Source: Lysobacterales bacterium (GTDB lineage: Bacteria > Pseudomonadota > Gammaproteobacteria > Xanthomonadales > SZUA-36). From it: a stretch of 64,000 nucleotides of DNA. Where the stretch lies: the NCBI GenBank assembly GCA_029935455.1, contig JAOZKI010000001.1, positions 1 to 64,000 of the forward strand, read 5' to 3'. Both the position numbers and the translations under genes were made by a program. This document shows positions 1-9,553 of the stretch, one piece after another. The notes under the pieces were generated by a model. The model made no database searches and was not told the DNA's origin. It worked only from the letters and a program-made list of their open reading frames with translations. The number at the start of each line of letters is the position of its first letter. Position 1 is the stretch's first letter.

Positions 1-651
1 GGTGATCGCACGACCGCCGAAGCCGATAACGCGTCCACGGCGGTCATGAATGGGAAACATGATGCGATCGCGAAACTTGTCATAGACGCCACGATCGCCT
101 TCGCTCAGCAGGCCACCGCGCTTAAGCAACTCCCGTGTCTCTGGCGTACCGCCAAACTGCTTGAGCAAGGCATCCCAGCCCGCCGGCGCGTAGCCAACAC
201 CGAAATCCCGGCAAACCTCACCAGATAGGCCACGCTGTTTCAGATAGTCCACCGCCGGACTGTGGCCTTTCAGCGTTTGCTGGAAATAGCCGGCCACATT
301 CTGCATGAGGTCGAGCAAGCCATCGCGGGGGCGTGAGGGTCGACCGCCCTCCCCCTGAGGCACCTCAACGCCGGCCAGTTTGGCCAGGTCCTCCACCGCG
401 TCGCGGAATTCCAGCCCCTCGTATTGCATCAGGAAACCAATGGCGGAGCCGTGGGCACCACAGCCAAAGCAGTGATAGAACTGCTTGCTCGGGCTAACGG
501 TAAAGGACGGGGATTTTTCGTTATGAAAGGGGCACAGGGCCTGGAACTCGTTGCCGGCGCGCTTGAGGGGCACCCGCCGTTCGATCACATCGACAATATC
601 GGTGCGCGCCAGCAGGTCTTCAATAAATGCATCGGGAAGGCGTCCCGACAT
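1..651 (-). CDS. dnaG: DNA primase DnaG, N-terminal part (3' end beyond window start)
   Basis: Reverse-strand translation from ATG at 651: MSGRLPDAFIEDLLARTDIVDVIERRVPLKRAGNEFQALCPFHNEKSPSFTVSPSKQFYHCFGCGAHG... (CHC2 zinc finger), through ...RIMFPIHDRRGRVIGFGGRAIT. Open to the window edge, so absent from the ORF track. Confidence 0.95.
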   Translation of the reverse strand, partial: MSGRLPDAFIEDLLARTDIVDVIERRVPLKRAGNEFQALCPFHNEKSPSFTVSPSKQFYHCFGCGAHGSAIGFLMQYEGLEFRDAVEDLAKLAGVEVPQGEGGRPSRPRDGLLDLMQNVAGYFQQTLKGHSPAVDYLKQRGLSGEVCRDFGVGYAPAGWDALLKQFGGTPETRELLKRGGLLSEGDRGVYDKFRDRIMFPIHDRRGRVIGFGGRAIT

Positions 652-652
652 C

Positions 653-1099
653 TCAGGCGTTCAGGCGGGCTCGTACGGTGCCGGAGACCGCTTTCATGTC
701 CGCGCGGCCGGCCACCTGATCTTTCAGCAGGCCCATGACCTGCCCCATGTCGCGCATGCTGCTGGCACCCGACTCCGCAATGGCGGCGTCGATGAGCGCG
801 GCCAGCTCTTCCTCACCGAGCGGTTCGGGCAGATAGTCGGACAACAGAGCTAGCTCAAAGCGCTCTTGTTCAGCCAGGTCGTCGCGACCGGCTTTTTCAT
901 ACTGTTCCAGCGACTCACGGCGCTGCTTGGCCATCTTATCGAGCACCGCTGTCACGCCAGCGTCATCCAGCTCGCTGCGGCTATCCACCTCAATCTGCTT
1001 GATAGCGGCCGCCACCAGGCGCAAGGCACCGAGCCGCGCCTTGTCGCGCGCGCGCATGGCGTCTTTAACGTCCTGCTGGATGCGTTCTTTCAGTGACAT
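653..1099 (-). CDS. GatB/YqeY domain-containing protein
   Basis: 148 aa, MSLKERIQQDVKDAMRARDKARLGALRLVAAAIKQIEVD...; typical position between rpsU and dnaG. Confidence 0.93.
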   Translation of the reverse strand: MSLKERIQQDVKDAMRARDKARLGALRLVAAAIKQIEVDSRSELDDAGVTAVLDKMAKQRRESLEQYEKAGRDDLAEQERFELALLSDYLPEPLGEEELAALIDAAIAESGASSMRDMGQVMGLLKDQVAGRADMKAVSGTVRARLNA

Positions 1100-1190
1100 G
1101 GTTTGCGGTTCTCAGACCCGCTTCGGGGCCGGCCCTGCTTTGGACAGCACGCTGCTGACGGGCGCCAGACAGCAGCTACCCAATGGCAGA

Positions 1191-1406
1191 TCAGTACAGA
1201 CGCTGCCGGCGATTGGCCTCACGCGCCAGACGACGCAGATTGCGCTTCACCGCTGCGGCCGCTTTGCGCTTGCGTTCTTGGGTGGGCTTTTCGTAGTACT
1301 CACGACGACGCGTTTCAGCCAGCACACCAGCCTTCTCGCAGGAGCGCTTAAAGCGACGCAGCGCGTACTCAAAAGGTTCGTTTTCGCGAACTTTAACGTT
1401 GGGCAT
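1191..1406 (-). CDS. rpsU: 30S ribosomal protein S21
   Basis: [55 protein letters not shown]..., canonical S21; internal ATG of the 1191..1436 ORF. Confidence 0.97.
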   Translation of the reverse strand: MPNVKVRENEPFEYALRRFKRSCEKAGVLAETRRREYYEKPTQERKRKAAAAVKRNLRRLAREANRRQRLY

Positions 1407-1453
1407 AACAACTCCAAAAATACATAACCGGCCCATATCGGGCGTAGCCCGCT

Positions 1454-1483
1454 ATTTTAACGCGATTCCTACCAGACGTGCAA
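1454..1483 (-). promoter_or_regulatory. Putative sigma-70 promoter for rpsU-gatB/yqeY-dnaG
   Basis: Minus strand TTGCAC-N18-TAAAAT about 50 nt upstream of the rpsU start. Confidence 0.55.
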
Positions 1484-1497
1484 AGCTTCTGTGCACT

Positions 1498-3051
1498 TTA
1501 AATGGAAGCCCGCCGGCCAACGCGACCATCACGACGCGGGTCACCCGCGCCGGCCAGCTCACCGTCCGGACCGCGCTCCACCGCATGCACCCCGCCAAAG
1601 AAGTGACAGTGCGACGGCCAGGCCTCAAAGCGGGGCCAGTCCGCCTTCAGCGCCGCTATGGCCGGAGCGGAAAAACCGGCCTCGAAGGACAGCTGCTGCC
1701 CTTCCAAATGGAGCCGCGGCGCTGCCACCGCCTGGCGCAGGCTGGCCTGGCCCCGGAGCCGGTGCAACAAGACCTGCGCGATGGCGCTGCGAATGCGGTT
1801 GGAGCCGCCACTGCCTAAGGCCAGCTCCGAGCCATCGGCAAAGCGCACCACCGTCGGACACATCATGGATGCGAGGCGGCTATTGGGCTGCCAGCGATGA
1901 AAGCCCTGGGGATTCAGATCCTGTTCTCCCAGCATGTTGTTCATCATTACACCTGTGTGGGGAATCACATAGCCGGTACCCTCGCCGTTCGATGTGGTCA
2001 GACTGACCAGGTTGCCTGCGGCATCCGCCACACTCAAATGCGTGGTGCCGCGGCTGAACACGTCCGCGGGCCTGGCCAGTGCTCGCAGCGCGGCCAACTG
2101 TGACGCATCCAGCGCCGCCCCCAGATCCTCCAGTTCTCGCTCATCGCGCAGGGCGTTGGTCTGCGCCATGGCACCGGCGAGGGCGCGGCAGGCGAGGGTT
2201 TCGTCATCAAACTGCGATAGCAACGGGGCCAGCAGGCCCAGAGTCAGGGCAATCAGTGTGCCGCCCGGTGACGGGGGCGGGTTGAGATAGAGCGTGGCAC
2301 CGGCCTGCTGCACCGTGAGCGGACGCCGACAGCGCACCTGGTAAGCGTCAAGATCCTGCTGTGTTAACAGGCCACCGCGGGCCGCGCAGTCAGCCACCAG
2401 TTGTTGCCCGGGCTCGCCCTGGTAGAAACCGCCCGCACCCTCGCGCACCAGCAGCTCCAGCGTTTCAGCCAGGTCCGTGTTACATACCCGTTCGCCGGTA
2501 CGGGCCGGGCGCTCCGGTGCGCTCTGCGGCGCGACCAGCGCGGTAGCCGCTGGCGAAATCTCGATAATGGACTGGAGCACATGGTTCAGGTTGGCCTGAT
2601 AGGGCGTCATGATGACGCCCCGACGGGCCAGGCTGATCGCCGGTGCCAGAATCTCCGCCATGGGCAGGCTGCCGAGCTGCTCGTGTACGGCAAACAGACC
2701 AGCGACCATGCCTGGCACCGCCATGGCACCAAGCCCCACATGGAACTCCTGCTTGGCGGTGCCGAAGTCAGCCAGGATGGGATAGAAATCAAGCTTGTCC
2801 ATGGCTTGCTTCTGCGCCGGCGTCTGCACAAAGAAGTCGAACAGCACCGGCGCTTGCCCGGCCGGCCGCGCCATAAGGTAGCCGCCGCCCCCCAGGCTGG
2901 TGAGCATGGGCTCGCAAACGGTGGAAGCGGCCAGCGCCGCCAGCGCTGCATCAAAGGCATTTCCACCAGCGGCCAGCACCTCACAGGCCGCTGCCGAGGT
3001 GTCGGCGTGCCCCGAGGCAACGATACCCGCCGTTCCTGCGCCTGTGGCCAT
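1498..3051 (-). CDS. Gamma-glutamyltransferase family protein (Ntn hydrolase)
   Basis: GGT-like translation with TTHLSVADAAGNLVSLTTSNGEGTG at the autoprocessing Thr region and LGSGGSNRIRSAIAQVL near the C-terminus. No obvious signal peptide. Confidence 0.85.
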   Translation of the reverse strand: MATGAGTAGIVASGHADTSAAACEVLAAGGNAFDAALAALAASTVCEPMLTSLGGGGYLMARPAGQAPVLFDFFVQTPAQKQAMDKLDFYPILADFGTAKQEFHVGLGAMAVPGMVAGLFAVHEQLGSLPMAEILAPAISLARRGVIMTPYQANLNHVLQSIIEISPAATALVAPQSAPERPARTGERVCNTDLAETLELLVREGAGGFYQGEPGQQLVADCAARGGLLTQQDLDAYQVRCRRPLTVQQAGATLYLNPPPSPGGTLIALTLGLLAPLLSQFDDETLACRALAGAMAQTNALRDERELEDLGAALDASQLAALRALARPADVFSRGTTHLSVADAAGNLVSLTTSNGEGTGYVIPHTGVMMNNMLGEQDLNPQGFHRWQPNSRLASMMCPTVVRFADGSELALGSGGSNRIRSAIAQVLLHRLRGQASLRQAVAAPRLHLEGQQLSFEAGFSAPAIAALKADWPRFEAWPSHCHFFGGVHAVERGPDGELAGAGDPRRDGRVGRRASI

Positions 3052-3174
3052 CTGCACGCCTCAAAAGAGAAAGAGCCGCAGTGTAAACCAAGCCAAGGCT
3101 TTTCACCTTCCAGGGGCCGCTTGCGTTACCATGCCCTTCCCTGCACCGAACGGCGATAAAACCCGAGCGAAGTC

Positions 3175-4200
3175 ATGCGCGTACTGGGCATTGAAACATC
3201 CTGCGACGAAACCGGCGTTGCGCTCTATGACAGCGAGCGCGGCCTGCTGGGCCATGCGCTCCATTCGCAGGTCAAAACCCATGCGGCCTATGGTGGCGTC
3301 GTGCCGGAGATTGCCTCCCGTGACCACGTGCGCAAACTGTTACCCCTGTTACAGCTGTGTCTGCAGCAAGCCGAGCTGGAGCGCCATGACATCGACGCTG
3401 TGGCCTACACCGCGGGTCCCGGCCTCATCGGTGCGCTGCTGGTAGGGGCTTCCACGGGGCGAAGCCTGGCCCTGGCACTGGGGGTCCCGGCGCTGGCGGT
3501 TCACCATATGGAGGGACATGTGCTGGCACCGATGCTGGAAGATGAGGCACCGGATTTCCCCTTCGTGGCACTGCTGGTCTCTGGCGGGCACTCCATGCTG
3601 GTGGAAGTGCGTGCCTTGGGCCGCTATGAATTGCTCGGCGAGACCCTGGATGACGCCGCCGGCGAGGCTTTTGACAAAACCGCCAAACTGCTCGGCCTGG
3701 GCTATCCCGGCGGCCCGGCGCTGGCCAAGAAAGCCCTCGAGGGTGATCCGGACCGTTTTTCATTCCCCCGCCCCATGGTGAATCGCCCCGGTCTGGACAT
3801 GAGTTTTAGCGGCTTGAAAACCCATACCCGAAACCTTTACCGCGACCACGCCGGAACGCCGAACGTGGAAGCGCATATCGCCGCCGGCTTTCAGCAGGCC
3901 ATCGTGGACACGCTGGCGATCAAATGCCGTCGCGCCATGCAACAAACCCGCGCGCAGCAGCTGGTAATTGCCGGTGGCGTGGGGGCTAACCAGGAGCTGC
4001 GCCAACGGCTGCGCGCCGATGGGGAACGCTATGGCTGGGGCGTGGCCTACCCACGTCTCGCCTTCTGCACCGACAACGGCGCCATGATCGCCTATGCGGG
4101 CGCCCAGCGCCTGCTCGCCGGAGAGCATACGGAGCTGTCCATCGACGCCCGCGCGCGCTGGCCCCTGGACCAACTCGCGCCGCCCGTGGCCCCCGCCTGA
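3175..4200 (+). CDS. tsaD: tRNA N6-adenosine threonylcarbamoyltransferase TsaD
   Basis: [19 protein letters not shown]..., [12 protein letters not shown], canonical Kae1/TsaD motifs. Confidence 0.97.
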   Translation: MRVLGIETSCDETGVALYDSERGLLGHALHSQVKTHAAYGGVVPEIASRDHVRKLLPLLQLCLQQAELERHDIDAVAYTAGPGLIGALLVGASTGRSLALALGVPALAVHHMEGHVLAPMLEDEAPDFPFVALLVSGGHSMLVEVRALGRYELLGETLDDAAGEAFDKTAKLLGLGYPGGPALAKKALEGDPDRFSFPRPMVNRPGLDMSFSGLKTHTRNLYRDHAGTPNVEAHIAAGFQQAIVDTLAIKCRRAMQQTRAQQLVIAGGVGANQELRQRLRADGERYGWGVAYPRLAFCTDNGAMIAYAGAQRLLAGEHTELSIDARARWPLDQLAPPVAPA

Positions 4201-4210
4201 GGACCCCTTG

Positions 4211-4573
4211 ATGCACGACCGCGTTTTTATTGAAGACCTGCAAATTGAAACGGTGATTGGTGTCTACGACTGGGAGCGCACCATCCGCCAGACTGTGGCC
4301 CTGGACCTGGAGATGGCCTTTGACATCACGGCCGCCGGGCGCAGTGACCATATTGATGACACGCTGGACTACAAGGCGGTCTCCAAGGGTCTGATTGATC
4401 TGGTGGAAGCCAGCGAGTTCCAGCTGGTCGAGGCCCTGGCGGAACGTTGTGCCGAACTGGTACTGACGGAATTTCCGGTCAGCTGGCTACGCCTCAAACT
4501 CAGTAAGCCCGGGGCGGTTCGCGGTTCCCGCGCCGTAGGCGTCATTATCGAGCGCGGGACCCTGCCCGCATGA
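4211..4573 (+). CDS. folB: Dihydroneopterin aldolase FolB
   Basis: MHDRVFIEDLQIETVIGVYDWERTIRQTVALDLEMAFD...; internal ATG of ORF 4094..4573. Confidence 0.94.
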   Translation: MHDRVFIEDLQIETVIGVYDWERTIRQTVALDLEMAFDITAAGRSDHIDDTLDYKAVSKGLIDLVEASEFQLVEALAERCAELVLTEFPVSWLRLKLSKPGAVRGSRAVGVIIERGTLPA

Positions 4574-5088
4574 CGGAGACGGTCTATCTCGGCATCGGCA
4601 GCAATGTGCAGCCGGAACGGCATGTGGGTATCGCCATTGAACGGCTGGCCGCGCAGTTTGGAACACTGCGTCTGTCGCCCCTGTACTGGTCACCTTCCGT
4701 GGGTTTCACGGGCCACGACTTCATCAACGCGGTAGCGGCTGTCGAGACCACCATGGCGCCGCTGGCAGTGCGCGACTGGCTGCGCGCGCTGGAAGACGAG
4801 CATGGCCGGCAGCGGGACGTGCCCAAATTTTCGGACCGGGTGCTGGACGTCGACATTCTATTGTTCGGCCAGCGCATTCGTACGGAGCAACCGCTGATCT
4901 TGCCGCGCGGCGAAGTCTTCCACTTTGCCCATGTGCTGCGACCACTGGCTGAGTTGGCCCCGGAGCTGACCTGTCCCGGCGATGGTCGTCGCTTTGCGCA
5001 GATCCGCAGCGATGCGGCGCTGGATGAAAGCGGGCTGCGGCAATTGACGCCCGATGAAATCCCCGCGGCGCAGCCCTACCTGATCTGA
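4570..5088 (+). CDS. folK: 2-amino-4-hydroxy-6-hydroxymethyldihydropteridine diphosphokinase
   Basis: MTETVYLGIGSNVQPERH..., RVLDVDILLFGQ, LPRGEVFHFAHVLRPLAELAP; overlaps folB stop by 4 nt. Confidence 0.95.
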   Translation: MTETVYLGIGSNVQPERHVGIAIERLAAQFGTLRLSPLYWSPSVGFTGHDFINAVAAVETTMAPLAVRDWLRALEDEHGRQRDVPKFSDRVLDVDILLFGQRIRTEQPLILPRGEVFHFAHVLRPLAELAPELTCPGDGRRFAQIRSDAALDESGLRQLTPDEIPAAQPYLI

Positions 5089-5095
5089 ACCGGCT

Positions 5096-5839
5096 TCAGA
5101 TATTGAGACTGCGGCCGCCGTCCACGGCCAACACCTGGCCCGTGACATAGTGCGCATCCAGACCCAGAAAACAGACACTGGAGGCAATGTCCTCGGCCTG
5201 CCCCGTGCGCGCCATGGGAATCCGCGCCAGTACCTGCGCCTGTTCGGCCTCGCTGCTGCCGCCCTCAGGCCACAGGATGGCACCCGGCGCCACGCCGTTC
5301 ACCCGAATGTCCGGCGCCAGCTCCAGCGCCAGGCTCTTGGTCATCATTTCCAGTGCCGCCTTGGCCATGCTGTAGACCGGATAGGCCGGCATGGGACATC
5401 GCGCATGGATATCCAAAAGATTCACAATGGCGCCGCCTCGGAGCAGCGGCAACAGCGCCTGACTCAGGAAGAACGCGCCGCGAACATTGCTGCCCATGAG
5501 ATCCTTCCAGGCTTCCCCGGTGACCGTGCCCAGCGGCGTGGCATAAAAACGCGAGGCATTATTGACCAGCAGCCTCAGGCTCAAATCCCGGGCCAGCAAA
5601 TCCGCCGCCATGGCTTCCGCCGCACCCGGCGCGGCCAGATCGGCCTGCAGCACCTGCACGCTGCCAGCGCGCTGGGCCAGCAACTCCGAGGCCAGCGCAT
5701 CAGCCTCGGCGCGGCTGCCGTGGCAGTGTATGAAAACGTTCAGACCCCGCCGGTGCAGCGAACGCACGATAGCCGCGCCAAGACGCCGTGCGCCACCGGT
5801 TACCAGGCACCAGCCGGTGGACTTTGCCCCATCGCTCAT
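5096..5839 (-). CDS. Short-chain dehydrogenase, pteridine reductase / FolM-like
   Basis: TGGARRLGAAIVRSLHRRG nucleotide-binding loop, NNASRFY, YPVYSMAKAAL catalytic YxxxK; next to folB/folK. Confidence 0.82.
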   Translation of the reverse strand: MSDGAKSTGWCLVTGGARRLGAAIVRSLHRRGLNVFIHCHGSRAEADALASELLAQRAGSVQVLQADLAAPGAAEAMAADLLARDLSLRLLVNNASRFYATPLGTVTGEAWKDLMGSNVRGAFFLSQALLPLLRGGAIVNLLDIHARCPMPAYPVYSMAKAALEMMTKSLALELAPDIRVNGVAPGAILWPEGGSSEAEQAQVLARIPMARTGQAEDIASSVCFLGLDAHYVTGQVLAVDGGRSLNI

Positions 5840-5852
5840 CGACACTGTCTCC

Positions 5853-7040
5853 ATGCACGCTTCTGATCCGCGCCTCATCCTGCCCGAACCACCCGCTGCC
5901 CTCAAGGCACTGAGCCATGAACTGCGCGAGCGCCTGCTCATACGTCAGCAGCAACAGGGATTTCTCAGCTTTGCCCAGTTCATGGAGGCCGCGCTCTACG
6001 AACCGGGACTGGGCTACTACAGCGCCGGGCTGCCCAAGTTCGGCGCCCAGGGCGATTTTGTTACGGCCCCGGAGCTGGGCCGGCTGTTCGCCAGCTGCCT
6101 GGCCCAGCAAACCCAGGCCGTGAGCCGCCAGCTCACGGGACCCTGGGACGTGCTGGAGCTGGGTGCGGGCAGCGGCCAGCTGGCCGCCGACTTTCTCAAC
6201 GCCTGCATACCGGAGCACGCGCCACAGCGCTATCGCATCCTTGAGCGCAGCGCTGACCTGCGCGCCGAACAGCAGCGCCGGATCGCGCGCTGTGTGCCGG
6301 ACTGGCAGGACCGGGTTGAATGGCTGGACGCGCCCCCGGCGCAGGACTGGCAGGGCGTACTGCTGGCCAACGAGGTGCTCGACGCGCTGGCCGTGGAAGC
6401 CTTTGCCGTTCGCCCTGACGGGCTCATGCAACGGGGCGTGCACATCACCGCCGACGCTCTGAGCTGGACCGAGCGCCCGGCACCAGAGGCCCTGCAGGAA
6501 GCGCTTGCACAGCGCCAGAAACGGCTGCCCGCGCCGCTCGCCGTTGGCTATGAATCGGAGCTTTGCCTCAACCTCAGCCCGTGGCTGGCCAGCGTGACCG
6601 ACACCTTGCAGCACGGCATGGCGCTGTTTATCGATTACGGCTACCCGCGCGCGAGCTACTACCATCCACAACGCAGCGCAGGCACGCTGGTGGCCCATTA
6701 CCAGCACCGGGCTCACTTTGACCCCTTCTTCTGGCCGGGCTTGCAGGATCTGACGGCCTTTGTGGACTTTACCGCGCTGGCCGAGGCCGCCGACGACACG
6801 GGGCTTGAAGTCGCCGGCTACTGCAGTCAAGCCTGGTTCCTCATGGCCTGCGGCATTGACCAACGACTGCAGGAGCAGGCAGCGGACACACCCATGGCGC
6901 AGCGCGCGCTGGCCCACGAATTGCGCGAACTGACCTTGCCGGAAGCCATGGGCGAAAAGTTTCAGCTCATGGCCCTCAGCCGGGGGCTGGAAGAACCGCT
7001 GCCCGGCTTTGAATTGCAGGATTTGCGGGGCGAGCTATGA
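5853..7040 (+). CDS. SAM-dependent methyltransferase, MidA/NDUFAF7-like (COG1565 type)
   Basis: QFMEAALYEPGLGYYSAGLPKFGAQGDFVTAPELGRLFASCLAQQ, ELGAGSGQLAADFL, FIDYGYPRASYYHPQR. Confidence 0.88.
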   Translation: MHASDPRLILPEPPAALKALSHELRERLLIRQQQQGFLSFAQFMEAALYEPGLGYYSAGLPKFGAQGDFVTAPELGRLFASCLAQQTQAVSRQLTGPWDVLELGAGSGQLAADFLNACIPEHAPQRYRILERSADLRAEQQRRIARCVPDWQDRVEWLDAPPAQDWQGVLLANEVLDALAVEAFAVRPDGLMQRGVHITADALSWTERPAPEALQEALAQRQKRLPAPLAVGYESELCLNLSPWLASVTDTLQHGMALFIDYGYPRASYYHPQRSAGTLVAHYQHRAHFDPFFWPGLQDLTAFVDFTALAEAADDTGLEVAGYCSQAWFLMACGIDQRLQEQAADTPMAQRALAHELRELTLPEAMGEKFQLMALSRGLEEPLPGFELQDLRGEL

Positions 7041-7435
7041 GTCGCAGCCTGCGCTTCCAGCGCAGCTGGATAGCCATTGGCATGGCGCTCACGAGTGCGG
7101 TGGTGGCGCTATCGCTCATCGCCGTGGGCCAGGCGGTGCCGGTAGCCGGCGGCGACAAGGTCAGTCATCTTCTGGCTTACGGCGCGCTCACCTTCTGGTG
7201 GGGCATGGTCTATCCGCAGCAACGCTGGCGCTGGGCTGCCGTGCTTATGCTACTGGGTGTGGTGCTGGAACTGGCGCAAGCACTAACGCCCTATCGCACG
7301 CTGGACTACCAGGACATGCTGGCCAATGGCACCGGCATCGCCCTCGGTCTACTGCTGCTGGCAACGCCCCTAAGCGGCCTACTGGCCCGCTGCGACCAAC
7401 TGCTCAGCGATCGCTTCGCGCCGCGCCAGCCGTAA
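7037..7435 (+). CDS. VanZ-like membrane protein
   Basis: 132 aa, hydrophobic helices, GGDKVSHLLAYGALTFWWGMVYPQ, YRTLDYQDMLANGTGIALG pattern. Confidence 0.75.
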   Translation: MSRSLRFQRSWIAIGMALTSAVVALSLIAVGQAVPVAGGDKVSHLLAYGALTFWWGMVYPQQRWRWAAVLMLLGVVLELAQALTPYRTLDYQDMLANGTGIALGLLLLATPLSGLLARCDQLLSDRFAPRQP

Positions 7436-8614
7436 GGCCTGGCCCAGCGCAGGACCCTGTATGCCCTGAGCCTGCAGCGCCCGTGCGCTGACGCCCGCAG
7501 CCGCTTCCCGGGCCGCAAGCAGCAGCGAGGCGGGTGCGTAGGGCGCATCCTCCGCCAGCTCACCCCGCGCCCGTGCGATCGCTTCACAGGCCAGGAGAAA
7601 CGCGTCCAACTGCGGCTGGCGAAAGGCATCCAGCGCTTCCAGCAATTGCATGACCGCTTCCGCATCACCATGTGGGAGCGCCTGACACGCCGCTTCCTGC
7701 GCGCACAGTTGCAGCGCCAGACGACGCTGCTCATTGGACACGCGAAAACGATCACAGACGGCCTCAAGCAACGGCAAGCCGGCCTGCTCATGCCCCCGAT
7801 GATCAGGGCGCTGTGCCAGCGGCGTCGACGCCTTGCCCAGGGCATGCAGCAGCACCGCCAGCGTGACCGATTCACTGGCACCCAGACGCGTACATTGGCT
7901 GAGCGCACGCAGCACCTGCGCACCGGCGTCATCATCGCGACATTGCCGACTGCTATCGGCAACCCCAAACAGGGCATCCAGTTCGGGCAGCACTGCCCGT
8001 AAACCGTGGCAGGCGCGCAATGTGCTGACGAAACAGGCCGGATCGGCGCTGCCCATGGCCTTGCGCAATTCCGTCCAGGCCCGCTCCGGCACCAGCGTAT
8101 GCAGCTCACCGGAATCGGACAACTGCTGCATCAGCGCCAGCGTGTCCTCGTGCACACGAAAACCCAGCGGCGCGAAACGGGCCGCAAAGCGGGCCACGCG
8201 TAGCACCCGCAACGGATCCTCGGCAAAAGCAGGCGACACATGCCGGAGCAACCGGGCGTCCAGATCAGCGCGGCCACCGTAGGGGTCAATCAACCGATCA
8301 TCCGGATCGCGCGCCATGGCATTAATGGTCAGATCCCGGCGCAGCAGGTCCTGCTCAATCGTGATTTCAGGATCAAAGGCCACTTCAAAGCCGTGATAAC
8401 CGCTACCGGCCTTGCGCTCGGTCCGAGCCAGCGCATACTCCTCCCCCGTATCGGGGTGAAGAAACACCGGGAAGGAGGCGCCCACCTGCCGGTAGCCTTG
8501 CGCTTTGAGGGCTTCCGGCGTGCTGCCGGTTATCACCCAGTCACGCTCGGTCACGGGCAAGCCCAGCAGTGCATCACGCACCGCGCCACCCACCAGGTAG
8601 GTGACCGCTGTCAT
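7379..8614 (-). CDS. cca: Multifunctional CCA-adding tRNA nucleotidyltransferase
   Basis: MTAVTYLVGGAVRDALLGLPVTERDWVITGSTPEALKAQGYRQVGASFPVFLHPDTGEEYALARTERK...RRDLTINAMA; internal ATG of ORF 7379..8671. Confidence 0.93.
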   Translation of the reverse strand: MTAVTYLVGGAVRDALLGLPVTERDWVITGSTPEALKAQGYRQVGASFPVFLHPDTGEEYALARTERKAGSGYHGFEVAFDPEITIEQDLLRRDLTINAMARDPDDRLIDPYGGRADLDARLLRHVSPAFAEDPLRVLRVARFAARFAPLGFRVHEDTLALMQQLSDSGELHTLVPERAWTELRKAMGSADPACFVSTLRACHGLRAVLPELDALFGVADSSRQCRDDDAGAQVLRALSQCTRLGASESVTLAVLLHALGKASTPLAQRPDHRGHEQAGLPLLEAVCDRFRVSNEQRRLALQLCAQEAACQALPHGDAEAVMQLLEALDAFRQPQLDAFLLACEAIARARGELAEDAPYAPASLLLAAREAAAGVSARALQAQGIQGPALGQALRLARREAIAEQLVAAGQ

Positions 8615-9549
8615 CAGGCGCTCCGGCTGCGCCGCGATTCGTTCAAGCGTTGCTGTCGTGGCGACGGGCACAGATAGTCCGGCACCACGCTCTCGATACT
8701 GCGTGGCTCAATGCCCAATTGAGGCAGCATGTTGTTACTGGTGACGTTATCGCGCTGCAGGGAGCGGTAGTTGTCGGTAGAAAAGGGTTTGCCCGGAACG
8801 AAATCCATGATTCTGCCCTGCAAGCGGGCTACCGCATCGGGCAGACCCGGCACCCACCGGGACAGGCCCAGGGTGGCGGCGGTCCAGCGCACCAGTTCCC
8901 CCAGGGTGTAAACCGTGGGACCACCCAGTTCCCAGGTGGCGCCAATCGCATCTTCACGCTCCAGCCCCTGCACCATGGCGGAGGCCACATCGCCGACCCA
9001 GACCGGCTGCAGGCGACTCTCGGCACAGGCCAGGGGTAGCGCAGGCGCCAGGCGCAAGAGCGTCGCAAAGCGATTGAAGAAGCCGTCGCCGGGTCCAAAA
9101 ATGACCGACGGACGCAGTAGCGTCACGTCCAGACCACTGGCTTTCAGTAGCGCTTCCGCCTCACCTTTGCTTTGCAGATAAAAACTCTCCCCCTGGCCGG
9201 CGTTGATGGCGCTCACATGCAGCACGCGCGACACACCCGCTGCCTGACAGGCCTCGATCACTGCGGCCACCAGTTCCACATGTACGCGCCGGAAACCGGC
9301 GCCATCAAAACCGGATTCATTCAGGATACCGGCCATGCTGACCACCACGTCAGCACCGGAAAAATGGCGCGCCAAGGCGTCTTTATCGTAAACATTGGTT
9401 TGCTGCAGGCGCACGCCGGGGATCAGCTGCAGGTCTTCGAGACCCGCCTTGTGCCGCGTGAGCAAGAGATTTTCATGACCCGCCTCGCCAAAGGCCTGGG
9501 CCACATGCCGACCGAGAAAGCCGGTGCCGCCAACGGTAATGATGCGCAT
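8614..9549 (-). CDS. NAD(P)-dependent epimerase-like protein (complex I NDUFA9 subunit family)
   Basis: MRIITVGGTGFLGRHVAQAFGEAGHENLLLTRH..., VSAINAGQGESFYLQSKGEAEALLKASGLDVTLLRPSVIFGPGDGFFNRF. Confidence 0.85.
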   Translation of the reverse strand: MRIITVGGTGFLGRHVAQAFGEAGHENLLLTRHKAGLEDLQLIPGVRLQQTNVYDKDALARHFSGADVVVSMAGILNESGFDGAGFRRVHVELVAAVIEACQAAGVSRVLHVSAINAGQGESFYLQSKGEAEALLKASGLDVTLLRPSVIFGPGDGFFNRFATLLRLAPALPLACAESRLQPVWVGDVASAMVQGLEREDAIGATWELGGPTVYTLGELVRWTAATLGLSRWVPGLPDAVARLQGRIMDFVPGKPFSTDNYRSLQRDNVTSNNMLPQLGIEPRSIESVVPDYLCPSPRQQRLNESRRSRSA

Positions 9550-9553
9550 GGTT

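Noticed and set aside
5700-6917. 405-aa minus-strand ORF opposite the MidA-like gene
   Set aside because: Antisense shadow ORF; the sense frame has clear methyltransferase motifs.
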